From positions 75,618-133,224 of the forward strand of contig WELB01000210.1 in NCBI GenBank assembly GCA_009602725.1: DNA of 57,607 nt, in the 5' to 3' direction. The position numbers and the translations under genes were made by a program. The notes beneath the pieces were generated by a model that was not told the origin of the DNA, made no database searches, and worked only from the letters and a program-made list of their open reading frames with translations. Below are positions 19,857-32,763 of this stretch, piece after piece (the first letter of the stretch is position 1; each line of letters begins with the position of its first letter). Source of the DNA: Spirogloea muscicola. Taxonomy: Eukaryota > Streptophyta > Zygnematophyceae > Spirogloeales > Spirogloeaceae.

Positions 19857-22800
19857 ATGGGGCCGCTGACGAAACCGAGCTTCCAGCTGAAGCCGCACGC
19901 GGTGCTGGCGCGGGGCAAGCCGGTGGCCGTCATCGTGCTGGACGGCTGGGGCGAGCAGATCCACGACCAGTACAACGCCACCTTCGTGGCCCCCACGCCC
20001 ACCATGGACGCCCTCAAGCAGGTCCGGGCTTTCTGTGGCATCCCTCTGCCAGCTGCGCTGGCCATCGATGCCCATTAGCTGAGGGCCATTTGTGGCGTTG
20101 CGAGCGGCGCAGGCGGCGCCCAAGCTGTGGCGGACGGTGCGGGCGCACGGCCCGGCGGTGGGGCTGCCCAAGGAGGACGACATGGGCAACAGCGAAGTGG
20201 GCCACAACGCGCTCGGCGCCGGCCGCATCTTCGAGCAGGGGTCAGCCGCCCGCCCTCCGCTCTGCAGCCCCTGCTACGGGCTCTGCGCGACGCGCCGTAT
20301 TGCCGCGCTGTATCCATTGCGGCGCTGCCGCTCGGCATTGCGGCTAGAAGGCCTGTGCTCACAGCCGGGCCTGGGGCGGTGCAGGGCGGGCCTGGTGGAC
20401 AACGCTCTGACGACGAAGAAGCTCTTCTCCGGCGAGGGCTTCAAGTGGCTCTCTGAGTGCTTCGAGAAGGGCACTCTGCACCTCATCGGCCTCCTCAGCG
20501 ATGGCGGCGTGCACTCGCGCTACGACCAGCTCCAGGTGTGTCAGAATCTCCTCCTATCACTCCGGCACACTTCCCCTGACCTGCGGCAAAGAGCTGTTAC
20601 AGCAGCCTAAGCTACTGACCTGACAAGCCATAGCTGCAGAGACCAGGAGGATGTGGTTTTAAGCTTAACAAATGCAATTTCGTGGTGACATCCTAGGCGT
20701 AGACCTCTTTCCAAGAGAAGGGCCCCTTGAAATGCGCAGAGCATTGTTGATACCGTACTGTCGCTGTCATACTTGTGGTCCTTTGGCGAAGAAGCTGATC
20801 AGGATGTCAGCTGGATGGAGCAGATGTTGCTCAAGGGTTCCGTAGAGAATGGAGCCAAGCGGATACGCGTGCACTTCTTGACAGATGGCCGTGATGTCCA
20901 AGACGGGAGCAGCCTAGGCTTTGTGGAGCAACTTGAGAAAGACCTTGAGGAGCTGAGGTCTGGCGGCACAGATGCGCAGATAGCTTCTGGAGGTGGCCGA
21001 ATGTATGTCACCATGGATCGGTATGAGGTGAGGCCTAGAAGACTTGTACAGCTCCAAATCTGCTTCACTCAAGCATTTAGGCAGGCAGTTGGTACAGACA
21101 GCATAATAATGCAGTGCAGCTCAAGTGCTCTGCTGTGCAGCTATGTTCTGCTTCTGATTGTGGCAATCAAAAGCAACATCCTCCATAATTTCACATAGAG
21201 CAGACCAGTGGTCTTTTACATTGCAGCCCTTTTCATGCAGAACGATTGGAATGTGGTGAAACGAGGCTGGGAAGCTCAGGTACTCGGAGAAGCGCCCAAC
21301 AAGTTTACCAGTGCTGTGGAGGCGCTGAAAAAGCTGAAGGAGGCTGACCCGAAAGTCAATGATCAGTACTATCCACCGTTTGTCATTGTCGACAAGGACG
21401 GGAAGGCTGTTGGCCCCATTGTCGACGGGGACGCGGTGGTCACTTTCAATTACCGAGCAGATAGGATGGTGATGCTCGCAAAGGCACTGCAGTACGAGGA
21501 CTTTGACCATTTCAACAGAGTGCGCTTCCCTAAAATCAGATATGCGGGTATGATGCAATATGATGGAGAACTGAAGTTGCCCAACAAATTCCTCGTTAGT
21601 CCGCCCGAGATTGCGCGTACTTCTGGGGAGTACTTGGCCCACAATGGCGTTCGCACGTATGCCTGCAGGTGAGTGATGCATTGCTGGGCTTGAGGAGGGC
21701 AGTATATCAGAGATTCGTGGTTGTGCCTCTTATTGTTCTTCCGGTGGCGGCTCACTAGTGGCAGGACACGCTAATAGCTGCTCTAGAGACAGATAGCATT
21801 TCACATAGTCAAACTTTTGAGATCCCACTCATGTCTGGTCGTGCTTGCGACAATGTCTTGGCATATCTCCAACTTTCAGTGAGACCGTGAAGTTTGGGCA
21901 TGTCACTTTCTTCTGGAATGGGAACCGATCAGGTTACTTCAATCAGGACTTTGAGACCTACTTCGAGATTCCCAGTGACTCTGACATCAAGTTTAATGAG
22001 AAGCCGCTGATGAAGGCTCTTGAGATTGCTGAGAAGGCCAAGGAGGCATTGCAGAGCGGAAAGTATGATCATGTGAGCACCAAGCGGATTTTTACTTCTT
22101 TGTGGGGCCGGTTCAAACCTGCATTTCAAGCCAAGCTCGCTTTGTACTTTGACTTACTGATGATGTCAAGAAGCGCGTCGGTCACTTGTGCATGCTTGTT
22201 GTCTTACAATAGAAGCCTCCCTGTGCTGATCATGTGGCTAACAACTGGCAGGTGCGGGTCAATTTTCCAAACCCTGACATGGTCGGGCATACTGGTGACT
22301 TGGAAGCCACCATAGAGGCTTGTGGTGTGGTTGACAAGGCCATCAAGGTTAGCTTGCATCTCAAGCAAAGAATGGAGCATAAGCCATCTTAGTGTCCAGC
22401 ACATGCAGTGTATGGTGCTCAACTCCCTGCAGTCGTCAAGTATTGCATGTGAACACCCCGCTATGAGCTGAATGAATGGATGCCTACATCGATGTACTAC
22501 TATGAGGCACCAAGGCTGGAGGTCTTTGTCCCATGCATACCTGTGCAGGTAATCCTTGATGCAGTTGAAGAAGTTGGTGGCATATTCCTCCTTACAGCAG
22601 ACCACGGGAATGCAGAGGACATGGTGAAAAGGAATCCAAAGACTGGGGAGCCACTGAAGGATAAGGCTGGAAAGCTGCAGATCCTCACGGCTCACACTTG
22701 TGCACCTGTAAGACCTCAAGCCGATGCCTGTGGGGTGGGTTTGCCTGGCAAGGCTGCATGACGCTCTACAGCTTTTGCGTTGCGGCATTTGGTGGGTGGA

Positions 22801-23051
22801 TGCAGTGCAGCCTTCCGGCCGAATATGATATCGAATGTGTAGTGGTCTGCTGCTGAGATGCCACCTCCTTTAAGGTCCTTGCATGCGAGTTGCAGGTGCC
22901 CCTTGCCATTGGCGGTCCTGGTCTCAACCCTGACGTACGACTCCGGACAGACCTTTCAGAGGCCGGCCTTGCCAACGTGGCTGCTACATTCATGAATCTC
23001 CTCGGCTTTGAAGCTCCAGAAGACTACGAGCCTACCATGATTGAAGTGTGA
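19857..23051 (+). CDS. PGM: 2,3-bisphosphoglycerate-independent phosphoglycerate mutase
   Basis: Interconverts 3- and 2-phosphoglycerate in glycolysis with two Mn/Mg ions and a phosphoserine intermediate. Nine exons: 19857-20021, 20113-20240, 20385-20535, 20824-21027, 21241-21668, 21880-22072, 22252-22347, 22549-22707 and 22896-23051 (stop TGA). All phases agree and give 559 residues, the usual plant length (about 557). Visible: metal site VIVLDGWGE; catalytic serine in [114 protein letters not shown]. The ATG at 19857 gives the normal N-terminus with no transit peptide, so the enzyme is probably cytosolic. It is the most complete gene in the window. Confidence 0.97.
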
Positions 23052-24158
23052 TCTGTTCAGTGGCCCGCTTTCTATGTACAAGTTCCCACTGTGCCCTTGC
23101 TGTTATTCGCTACTGTAGGCTAGACAGCCCAGTAGAAGCTCTCACCTGGCGCCTTTGCTAGAGATGTACGTCAATGCTGCCCTCACGGGAGCTTGACCAC
23201 TCGAACAGATACCCTATCATTGTAGTCGGTGGCTTAATCGTTCATGTGCACCGCGGAAACACAGGCCTTACATGAGTGATCACCCGTAACGCAACAAGTC
23301 GCTGCATGCATCAGCCTTGCATATGATCAGCAAGCTCGCAGCTGCCGTGTCAAGCGCTCTTGCGCCACGAGACCGCAGGTACTCCTGATTTCTCGTCGTT
23401 CAGGCGGCAGCTTCCGACCCTGTGACGGAAACGCGCGGTGAGGCATTCGGCCGCGTGGCCCACGAGCTCCTGCAGTGGCAGCGTAGCGCGAGTGGGCGGA
23501 CAGAGAGCTGTCGCCCACGAGAATAGGACTGGTGGCTCCGAGCTAAGGGGCCGGCGGACGGAGGAGATGGGCAGCGGCGGCGAGGAGGCAGCCAAACTGT
23601 GGGCTTTACATTCATGATTCAGGTTCTAGGCTTTAGGGTTCAGGGCTCATGCTCCTGCGGCGCGCGCGCGCCGGCGACGTGGAACGACGGCCGCCATGGC
23701 AGCCCGAGAGCCCCGGCCCGGCGGAACCTCGGCGGAGCAGGCGCAGCCGTGGGAAGCGGACCCCTGGGGACGTGGCGGGATAGTGGTGCCACGAGAGCTA
23801 TCCCGCGCCTAGCTGGCCGCCAGCGTGGACTTATCCGGGGCGGGGGGGGGAAGCACTGGTCGGAGGGGGGCCCCGCCGCCCGCCCCTGAAGGCCGATGCT
23901 AACCGCCGGTTAGCGGGGCGCGCCGCGACCGGCCCGACTGCTTGTCCCCACGTCAGAGGGCCGCCTCCACCGTCACGGAGGGGAAGCACCCACTGGCGGT
24001 TATGAATCTCAATGTCACCACTGATGGGAAGTGATTATCTAACCGTTCCCGGCCGAGATCGCGCTTGTGCCCCATCCCCCCGCCGCCGTCCGCCGCCGCC
24101 GCCGCCGCCGCCGCCGCATTTGGCGGCGCCGCTGCCGCCGGGATCGCCGCCAGCTGCG
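23052..24158. other. Intergenic region upstream of the plastid ATP synthase b' gene
   Basis: No gene found. 23052-23600 is the PGAM 3' region, with short open frames lacking context. 23600-24060 is GC-rich with a ggcgggggggggaag-type G run near 23840-23851. A (CCG)n run at about 24086-24118 precedes the assembly gap. The 5' end of AtpG should lie here or in the gap. Confidence 0.45.
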
Positions 24159-24321
24159 NNNNNNNNNNNNNNNNNNNNNNNNNNNNNNNNNNNNNNNNNN
24201 NNNNNNNNNNNNNNNNNNNNNNNNNNNNNNNNNNNNNNNNNNNNNNNNNNNNNNNNNNNNNNNNNNNNNNNNNNNNNNNNNNNNNNNNNNNNNNNNNNNN
24301 NNNNNNNNNNNNNNNNNNNNN
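24159..24321. other. Assembly gap (163 N)
   Basis: A run of 163 unknown bases, set in GC triplet repeat on the left and Ala-coding GCG repeats on the right. It removes the start codon and transit peptide of the AtpG gene. The gap length is probably an estimate, so the reading frame across it is not reliable. Confidence 0.98.
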
Positions 24322-24801
24322 GCGGCGGGCGCGCTGGCGGCGGCGGCGCCGGCGCTGGCGGAGGAGAAGGGCAAGATCTTCGACTTCAACCTCACGCTGC
24401 CCATCATCGTCGTCCAGTTCCTGCTGCTCATGGTGGCGCTGGACGCCATCTGGTTCAAGCCCGTGTCGCGCGTCATGGACGAGCGCGACGAGGCAATCCG
24501 CGCCAAGCTCGTGGGCGTGCGCGACAACTCGGCGGAGCTCAAGGCGCTGCAGGACGAGGCGGAGGGCATCCTCAAGGCGGCGCGCGCCGAGACCACGACC
24601 GCGCTCAACAAGATGAAGAAGGAGACGGCCGCCGACCTCGACGCCAAGCTGCAGGAGAGCCGCGCGCGCATCGAGAAGGAGCTCACGCAGTCGCTGGCCA
24701 ACCTGGAGGAGCAGAAGGAGGACACGCTGCGCAGCCTGGACAAGCAGGTCCAGAAGCTCTCTGATGACATCATCAAGAAGGTGGTTCCCTTCCCCATCTA
24801 G
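24322..24801 (+). CDS. ATPG: Plastid ATP synthase CF0 subunit b' (subunit II), 5' part in gap
   Basis: Peripheral-stalk subunit of the thylakoid F-type ATP synthase, encoded in the nucleus in plants and green algae. The part after the gap is a single exon ending in TAG 24799-24801. It begins with an Ala-rich lumen-directing segment ending in PALA followed by EEKGKIFDFN, a typical mature start. Then come the membrane helix LPIIVVQFLLLMVALDAIWF, the link KPVSRVMDERDEAIRAKL and a long charged coiled coil (about 95 residues) ending VVPFPI. Mature length is about 145 residues, as expected for b'. The transit peptide and ATG are lost in the gap 24159-24321. No intron is seen in the visible part. 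Confidence 0.93.
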   Translation, partial: AAGALAAAAPALAEEKGKIFDFNLTLPIIVVQFLLLMVALDAIWFKPVSRVMDERDEAIRAKLVGVRDNSAELKALQDEAEGILKAARAETTTALNKMKKETAADLDAKLQESRARIEKELTQSLANLEEQKEDTLRSLDKQVQKLSDDIIKKVVPFPI

Positions 24802-24815
24802 ACTTGCCGGCCCTT

Positions 24816-24906
24816 GGCCGCCCTGGACTCTGGTCCAGAAGAAGACGGGTTTGCTTCGTGCAAGGGCCGCCCTGGACTCTGGTCCAGAAGAAGACGGGTT
24901 TGCTTC
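24816..24906. repeat. Tandem 42-bp repeat (period 49) in the AtpG 3' region
   Basis: Two identical copies of a 42-base sequence (starts ggccgccctggactctggtc, ends gacgggtttgcttc) begin at about 24816 and 24865, separated by gtgcaag. They start about 15 bases after the AtpG stop codon, so they fall in its 3' UTR. Likely a recent local duplication; no function can be read from it. Confidence 0.85.
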
Positions 24907-25660
24907 TGTACTCAACCGGTAACCTCAGCTACCTTGCTCTTGTTGCAATACATTATGGCAAATTTACCATTCAACATCGTTGGGTCAAGCATGGTGTCAA
25001 AGCCCCACGATCTTTCAACAAAGTCAGAAAGAGTCTCTACTGGGAACCAGGGAATGAGAATGCTGTGCATCATGTTGGAGTGAGCATTGTGCATTGCTTG
25101 CACACAGGCAGCTACTAGACTGAAGACACGTGTGCCACGCCTTATAGAGGAAATAGTTCCTCAACGTTGTTGCTTCAAATGCTTTGTAATAGGAGGGAAT
25201 CTTATTGAGATCCTGCAAGGCACATCTGAAGCACTTGGCACATACCTATGCTGTCTGCCACTCACGCTGGCGCATCTACACATACAGAATAGCTGCCACA
25301 ATATAGCACCCGTACTTTGTTTATTTCACTACCTGGCTGGTAAAGTAGCCTCGTTGAAAGAGGCCACTCTAGCCAGTCCGATGAATGCATAGTCAGTGAC
25401 TGTGGTACAGGCATGTGATCATCTGTGATGATGACCCAGCCAAGGAGGGCGTAGAGCTTGTGAGGATTGCGTAGGCTTACCACGTTGTCTCCTCGAGGCC
25501 CCTGGCAAGGACCTGCTGGATGCTGCCGTGGCTAGGGGTGACAGATGTCAAGAGGGAGGAGGAGGAGTATGGGGAGAGAGTTTGCGAGTAGTAGCATGTA
25601 GGAGAAGTTGATACTGATGAGTTGAAGTACGTGGGCGCCTCACTGACTGCTGGTCCTCGA
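24907..25660. other. Convergent intergenic region AtpG / EDR2-like
   Basis: Lies between two convergent stop codons. I see no coding segment with splice context, RNA gene or named repeat. A purine-rich patch (aagagggagg-aggaggagta) is at about 25548-25570. Confidence 0.4.
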
Positions 25661-28600
25661 CTATGCACCTTTGGTGTGCCCGTTCCTTGGGCCTACGTGC
25701 GTAGGTAATTCGGCTTCGTCGACAAAGGGGGGGGGGTTGACTGCAGCGTGCAGCTGTAGCTTGGAGATGCGCACAGCGCCAATGAGTCGCTCCGGCAACT
25801 CCTCATGCGTGTTACTCTGTCCAATGCCCAATGGGACCCAGCAGCGAAGGCAAATCTGCACGGTCAGAGCCAAGCGCAGGAATTTCGTGCATCTGCTACA
25901 GCGCACAAGCCTAAGAGGAGTGCATGACCATTGACCCAGGGCGCGCCAGACCAGGTCTGAACGGACCTGTACAAGAAAGGCCATGTCGACCACCAGGTTG
26001 GTGATGTATCCAAAGACAAGCCCGAGGACTCCATTGGCCACTGTGGACGAGCCAATGTTCACATCAATCTGGACAGACAAGGAGGCTGCTGAGAAGCATG
26101 CAGCTGAAAACCATAGACAGTGGCTTGGAGGCAGTCAAGTCTCAAAGAGAAGGTACTCAGGGTGTGCAGAGCCAATGCCTCACAGGTCTGCTAAGTAACA
26201 GTCCGGTCCCTCCAAGCTAGTGCCATTGAACGATTCTTCCTGTCCAGACGATCAATTGACAGCTGTACTGATTACTCTAGGAGTCGCACAAAGAGGCATG
26301 CGCAATGACCTCTAAGTATCCATGACGCCTGTAGTAGGTGCAGTCGACGGCCTTTCCAAGAAGACATGGTGTGCTCCCAACACTTTGTCGTACTATCCAT
26401 GAGCCCTGCGCTTGAAGCAAAGCCACAGGAAGTTCTTAGCTGGCAGCATAGTGAAGCAAGATAGACCTGGCTTGTCACCCCACTAAGGGAGACTAGCATG
26501 TCACCAGTGTAAGGGAGAACTTTTACTGGATGCAGGAAAGCAAGCCTAAAGCTTATCTGCTGCTCAGTATAAATTTCAGTGCTCACTGACCTTTGGCACA
26601 GCAGGGATGAGCTTAAAGCGACTGTTTCGGAAGCTGTCATCTCCGTCAAGAAATCGCTGCAGCGCGGATTTCAGAGGTATTGGCTTGATGGCCACAAAGT
26701 AGAAAACCATGCTGTAATGTGTCGCGCCAGGGACCTGCATGTGAACGTATGACAATTGGCAGCATTTGGCATGTCATAGCTGGCCAACACAGGACAGGCA
26801 GAAGCGGCCAAAGGAGTAGTACTGACACGCACTACCCCCTGCACTGAGCCCAGGCACATTGGTACCTCACTTGCAGAGTATCGCCTACAAGCTAACCTTC
26901 CAGATAGCATGGTCTGAAGCAAATCAGCAGAGAGCTACCCTGCATGATTCATGTCTGGCTCGTACACCAAAATCACAACGACAAAGGACAGCTATTTACT
27001 GTGTGCCCCAATCTAAAATTAAATATGAGGAGTGTCTTCAAATGCTGTCTGCAGGGCTTCTCATATACCTGCATATTGACAATGAGCACAAACATTCCAC
27101 GATCTATAGCAGCCTGCCACATGGAGGCAGAACACAGCAGAACACATATCATGAATGTTGGACATTGCCACACGCTGTTGTGAGTCACACGGCTCTAGAC
27201 ATGCACGTCATAAGGTCAGAGCAGTGTTTATTATTTGAATGGGTCACCGCAGAAAGGCTCAAAGCTGTGACAACAGCTTGCAGATCATTGCATGGTAGCA
27301 AGAGCAACCTGAGCTGCACATCCTCTGCAGCGAGCCAAGTGGTCCATGCGGATCTGCGACTTGTACCAATCAACTGCAACCAAACTCATCAAATTCTCGC
27401 CAGCCGGAGCCTGTAACAAGCCATCAAGGGCTTGACTAAGGTCATGTGCCAATACTCCATCTCCACTCACTGTCGTGAATATTTTGTTCGGACTAATTAA
27501 CACCCTGCTCTTCAATCTCTACTCATGCCGTGTGCCATTGCCATGCCAAGTCCGAATCCTAAGCCCTGAAACTTTAAAACCCTCCTCCTTCTGAGGTGTG
27601 AATGGGAGCTTCCTGGGCAGATGACAAATCGAGCACCAGTCGACTGAACGCTAATAAAAGATGACCACACCCTAAGCTCACCATTTCATACATTGCCATA
27701 CCTTTCCTTTGTTCGAAAGGAACATCTTGCTACGAACTCTGAATTTGCAAGGATCTGGCACGCTCCAGCAACATTGGCCATCTTCGTGGTCTCCCTCCTC
27801 CAGAGACCCATAAAAGTGAAGATCATCAAAGGACAGGTCCGGCACTGCTTGATCCTGATCTGACCGTTGCGAATGTCCTGAGTATACAAATAACGAAGTC
27901 TCAGATATGGGTCAGTCCTCATGAGGACATATAAAAGTCTGAAGAGCAATCTAACAAAACGTAATGCCAAGTCGAAGTGTACAACGAGCTTGATGATGCG
28001 TGGCTTGATGTATTTGCCTACAAGGTGCACCCTAAACAGACTCGTCGCACTGTAAGCTGGTTGTCATCAAAATTGGGAGTTACCTGGTGTTGATCTGAAG
28101 CCATCAGAAGGGATTTGTTCCTGCCAATTGCAGTAGTTATACTGCCTAATGAGCAAACAGTAGCTCAAGCTGTTCACACTTTTTCCAGAATTTCTGACAA
28201 TACGATCACTTTGAGTGATCTTCCTTTACATCAATAACATGCTTTCGTATGAGAGAAGCAACACACCTCTTGAGCTGCATCATACATTGACACCAGGAGT
28301 CCGGAGTCTTCGTCATCTGAGTAGTCATCTGTGGGTTGATGAGGATATCGCAGTGGGCTCAACGAGTGAGCAGGCACTTCTTTACCATTGACCTTCTCGA
28401 CCAGCTTCTTCAACATTGCTGCTGGGTTTCCATGTGACAGACCCACAAGCTGAGCCATCCTCTGGACAGGCCGAGGCACATAATCTTCATCCCTTGCAGC
28501 GAACCACTCGCGTAACCCTGATAAGCAATCAAGAGCAAGGATATGGAATCTCAACTTGCTGAGATGGAACACTTACATACCCCATGAACTCTTCAGACCC

Positions 28601-31600
28601 TTTGACTCAGGTGAGTTGTCTAACAGAGCCTGCTTCTCTTCAAAGATCCAGTGTGCAGTAGTAGAGATCGACCTTGAAAGAAGTAAAGATCATCAACCTA
28701 CCAGCAATAGTATTAAGCTGCGCCAATACCACACTCCGGTAGTACGTAGGAACATAATGTGCACCCCAACCCTTAAGGTCAAGCTGGACCAGATGCTGGA
28801 CTAGAGACCTCGGCGATGTTGCGCTGCCGCGAGGCCTCAGTGGCTGTATAAGATATCCACCACCTACAACCATGCCCTCAGTATTTACCCGTCAACATGC
28901 TTATGCAGCAAAAGTGCAACCTTCTCATTGCTGTTAAGCTCAAGCGAGAACACGAACAAGAGTAGTTGTCGCCTGCATGAAGTGCTGATGCAAGCAGTGG
29001 GAGGACTCAATACTTTCAAGGTGTGCCCTGACATATCCCGGTTGAGGAGGACAATGAGGATGCTTTGTAGACCTGGCCAATATCACTGCGGTACAGTGGG
29101 GCACAGATGAGTCTGTCATATCGGGCTAGCTGATACATGGTTTCTATGCACATGCTTTTGACATCTTAGCTAGGTTTGCAAGCTCAAAGGCAAGAGTAGT
29201 GTGATAGCATTTGTTATCACAGCCCACAATATGCGCTGCACCAAATTGGAGACTTGTTCCGAGAGATACGGCAGTCCAGTACGTACCATAGGAGCCATCG
29301 TCGTTGCGGCGCCAGTATCTAGTGTAGCACAAATCCCTTGGCCACAGAAACCTAAGGAAGTCCCTGCACAATATTGCATTTTCAGAGGATTGCAAATGTG
29401 GCTCGACCAGCACTTCCCCATCGCTTTGTGATACAGAAAAGCAAACCCTACAGACATGCAAACTGCAAGTGAGACAATGATGCGGTTACCATGGGCAGTA
29501 GTGTTGCTGGAATGCGTGATAGATGACTGCTGTGTGACCATCCACTTCTTCAACCAGGCTCCCTTGCTGGAATGCTGCATCCCATCTGCCAAAAGGTATC
29601 CAGTACGCAAAGAAGTGGTGCTGAGTAGAAAGAAACATCTTCAACTTATCTGCCAAAGGGAAAGTCATTAAGAAAGCTGCTGCTATGCAATGGCCTCTGG
29701 CTTGGACTTGCTCTACCAGGAGCAGTGAATGTAGGTCTGCGACATACTCAAAACGCGTCTCTCCCATCCCCATCACAAGCTCGAAAATGTCAGAACATGA
29801 CGCCTCTACCACACCCACAGCTCGCCAAGCTCCAAGTCCAGACTGCAGACAAGGCATCGCTCAATCAAGTCAGATATTGCAAATTAGGCTGGCTATTGTC
29901 CGCTGCGCTTAGCAAGCAGAGGAACATTGGTTGAGGCTCATACGACCTATGACCAAATAACACAGTAAAGTTTCTGCTTCAAACACTGCCTGCTGATTCT
30001 CAAGCAAAGTTATCTGCTGAGCAAGCTGCATCAGCAGATGCACTTACTGCTGCGTCAGCCTCTGGTATCTCCTCAAAGATACGAAGAGCTGCACGCAAGC
30101 GGAAACGCAGCTATCAAGCCAGGAGAACAGCCAAGGAGACGGGCACCAGTTGACACAGAACAACAAAACTTTTCACCACCAGCTTGCTTCATAGGGTGCT
30201 ACACTGGATCACACGCATCACTGGAACCTTGTACTCAGTCTCTATCTTACCATTCTGACAACCCAGGAGACGCCAATTGCGGTTGTACATGCCCATCTCC
30301 TGAGCATCTCCAGATTGGTCATCTGGTTTCCAGTCCCTTGGCGGGCCTGCGTATGAGGTGACAAGCAACTCTCTCCATGAATGCGATGATAGCATAGAGT
30401 GTGTCTTGCTTGGTTAGCAGCACATCACACGTATGAGCTTAATATGAACTGGAGCTGTCTATTACACAGCTGGGTGTTGCTCTTGATTAGCCGGCTGTGC
30501 TCATCCAAAACGTCAGTCAAAGATGCGGATTCAGGCCTCATTTCTCGTACAAAGCCAGCCAATACGCAGTCCCACTGATGCTTGCTGTCGCAATCAGCAT
30601 CAAGCAACGTTGTTGTAGCCTACTTGAGGATGACTCTGTTTTAAGTACCTCTCCCAAAAGTTGCAGCTCTGGTGAGGCTACCAGATGGACCATCATCCTC
30701 AGCCTCAGTAGACGTTGTCGAACCTCTGCTGTCCCTGCACGTTACAGCAGTAAACAGACGGGAGTCTACATTATATCAGTATTGAAGCAGGCACTTTGCT
30801 CGAAAGTCAAATTCTGCCGACAGTGACCATGTCACCTGTCACGGGCATGCTCCTAGCATCAGAATGCGACGGTGCTCAATAAACGCAGGAGAGCCTGACT
30901 ACCTGTGGTCAGCCTTGTCTGGCAGGTGCGGCAAGCCGGTGGGTTCACCAAATCTGTCAAATTTGTGCATAGATGGAGCCATTGAACCGTACAGCTGGCA
31001 CCACAAGAACCAATATGAGCTGTCAAGACATAATACAATAGACTGAAATAGACTTGACCGTGTCGAGCATCACAATCTGAAGCTGCCAGAGCAGGCAGGG
31101 GCCTGTCGGCATTCACCAGCCTCTGAGCTGTGCTACTACGCATCACCTGCCAATTGAAAGGGTACTAACATGAGGCAGCTGTGTGGAGAAGCTCGCCTGG
31201 TCGATGGCATGCTCAATAGCAGAAAGCCAGAGCTGGGACGTTTGGATGTTCAAAGCAGCCATCTGCATAAGAGAAGCAGTAGGTTCAGAAGCTTCACTGA
31301 CTGGTGGAGCCACTCTGTAGCATGCCAAGGACAAATCTTACGGACTATATTTGCTGAGAAACAATCTTACTCCGATGCTGCATCCTTGTCTGCCATGACG
31401 CCGAGCAATATGACGCGTTAGGCAGCAATCAGGTGGGAAACTGCACGGAACCCACTGTTATTGAGTTGGAGCGGTCCCTGTTGTGCACTGTAAGAACATA
31501 TACACCCTGCGATTGGAAGAGAGGCCAAACAGGACAACGCATCGGCTGAGAAATCACATGAACAGGCACTGCACTTAAAGTAGCAAAAAAGGATGTGGGT

Positions 31601-32494
31601 CGCTAACACGCCGCCGTGAGACTGGCACACCCACCCCCGTATGCAACCATATACTTTCACCCCTGAATCACGAAGTTGACTTCTATATGTGGGAACTCAC
31701 AAAGGCAGCATTCAGATGCACTGGTCTGAGCTGTGCTGCAGAACGAGCGGCAGCACTCGATGCATTGGACTTAGCTGTGCTGCAGAGGAGGTGGTGCTAG
31801 CTGAGTAAGTTAAGCAAGTGTGTGTGACCCATGGGTCACAGCCACATGGACTTGGCCTGCTGCTAAAGCATCAGGTGACTCACGTGGCCATGGTGCGTCT
31901 CCAGTCCCCGATCTTCCACCCTGCAGTTGCCATTCAGCCCCAGCGACTGGACGGGCACCTGCTGCTCGGCACACAGTCGCACGACGAAGCTGGCCACAGC
32001 GTGAGCAGACGCTCGACGAGCGTGAGCTGCGAAGCACGGCCCTCTTGTAGCCTGTGTGCGCCTCTGATAGCCCTTATGCAGCAAGCAAAGGCCGTGACAG
32101 GCAACTTCATGACCAAGTGCGGCGCAGCCACAGGAGGAGCAGGACGGCGACGGACCTCGTCCTCCTCCTTGGGCTTCTTCTTGAAGTAGCAGAGGAGGCG
32201 CGGCTCCAGCACAAAGTAGCGCTTGTGGAAGAAGGAGCGGCCGATGGCGCGGCGGCCGAAGCGGAACATCCAGCCCTCCACGAGCGGGGGGCTCGTCTGG
32301 GCCAGGCCGTTGAGCGACTTCTGGCGGCGGATCTTGGAGGAGCTGTGGGCCTCCGCCAGCGCGCCGACGTACGGCGCCACATTCTGCAGCACCGCCGCGT
32401 CCAGCGTGCTGCCCTGCCGCTGCACGTAGCTCGGCACCGGGCTGCGCGACCCGCCGCCGCCGGCGCGCGGGATGGAGCTCTTGGTGCCGGCCAT
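25661..32494 (-). CDS. EDR2-like PH-START-DUF1336 lipid-binding protein
   Basis: In Arabidopsis EDR2 restrains salicylate-dependent cell death; PH binds PI4P and START binds lipid. Minus-strand exons: 32494-32156, 31961-31884, (one or more PH exons unresolved at 31263-31883), 31262-31170, 31146-31059, 30346-30251, 30088-30048, 29842-29748, 29585-29490, 29363-29287, 29085-29014, 28863-28702, 28517-28267, 28120-28084, 27877-27702, 27410-27309, 27113-27069, 26734-26591, 26405-26310, 26068-25967 and 25816-25661 (stop TAG). PH: VEGWMFRFGRRAIGRSFFHK, KRYFVLEPRLLCYFKKKP. START: GVVEASCSDIFELVMGMGET, QQGSLVEEVDGHTAVIYHAF, FLWPRDLCYTRYWRRNDDGS, SLVQHLVQLDLKGWGAHYVP, then LREWFAARDEDYV. DUF1336: CCWSVPDPCKFRVRSK, APAGENLMSLVAVDWYK, HYSMVFYFVA, LDGDDSFRNSRFKLIP, GSWIVRQSVGSTPCLLGKA, IDVNIGSSTVANGVLGLVFG, EELPERLIGAVR. 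About 780 residues are recovered; Arabidopsis EDR2 has about 720. The start ATG at 32494 is well placed. Confidence 0.93.
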
Positions 32495-32528
32495 GCACCG
32501 CGAGCCGCCGCCGCCGCCGCAGCCGCAG

Positions 32529-32557
32529 TTTTTTTTTTTTTTTTTTTTTTTTTTTTN
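32529..32557. repeat. T28 homopolymer ending in N, upstream of the EDR2-like start
   Basis: Twenty-eight T followed by one N, 35 bases upstream of the ATG of the EDR2-like gene (A28 on its sense strand), so probably 5' UTR or core promoter. The N shows that the true run length is unknown. Confidence 0.9.
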
Positions 32558-32763
32558 TGCGGCGGGGCGGCGCGCGGCAGCCGCTCGCCTTGCTCCATGG
32601 GGGCCGGGCCCGTGGAGCGCGGTGGCGCGGCGGGGAGCTGCGCGCGGCTGCTGGCGCCTCTCGTCTCGTCGCCAGCGGGCTGCTGGCAGTGTCAGGGCCC
32701 GCGGCTAAGTCCAGGGGGGGCCCGATGATGGCTGCGGAAGGCCAGCCCGCCAAGAAGAGAGAA

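Noticed and set aside
24012-24764. Alternative plus-strand frames running through the gap, including an Ala-rich one at about 24065
   Set aside because: Frames across an N gap of estimated length prove nothing. Only the frame after the gap that encodes the b' subunit is supported. The Ala-rich stretch could be its transit peptide but cannot be tied to it.
32107-32598. Poly-Lys frame over the T28 tract upstream of the EDR2-like gene
   Set aside because: It is a translation of a homopolymer ending in N. The supported start is the ATG at 32494, after the tract.
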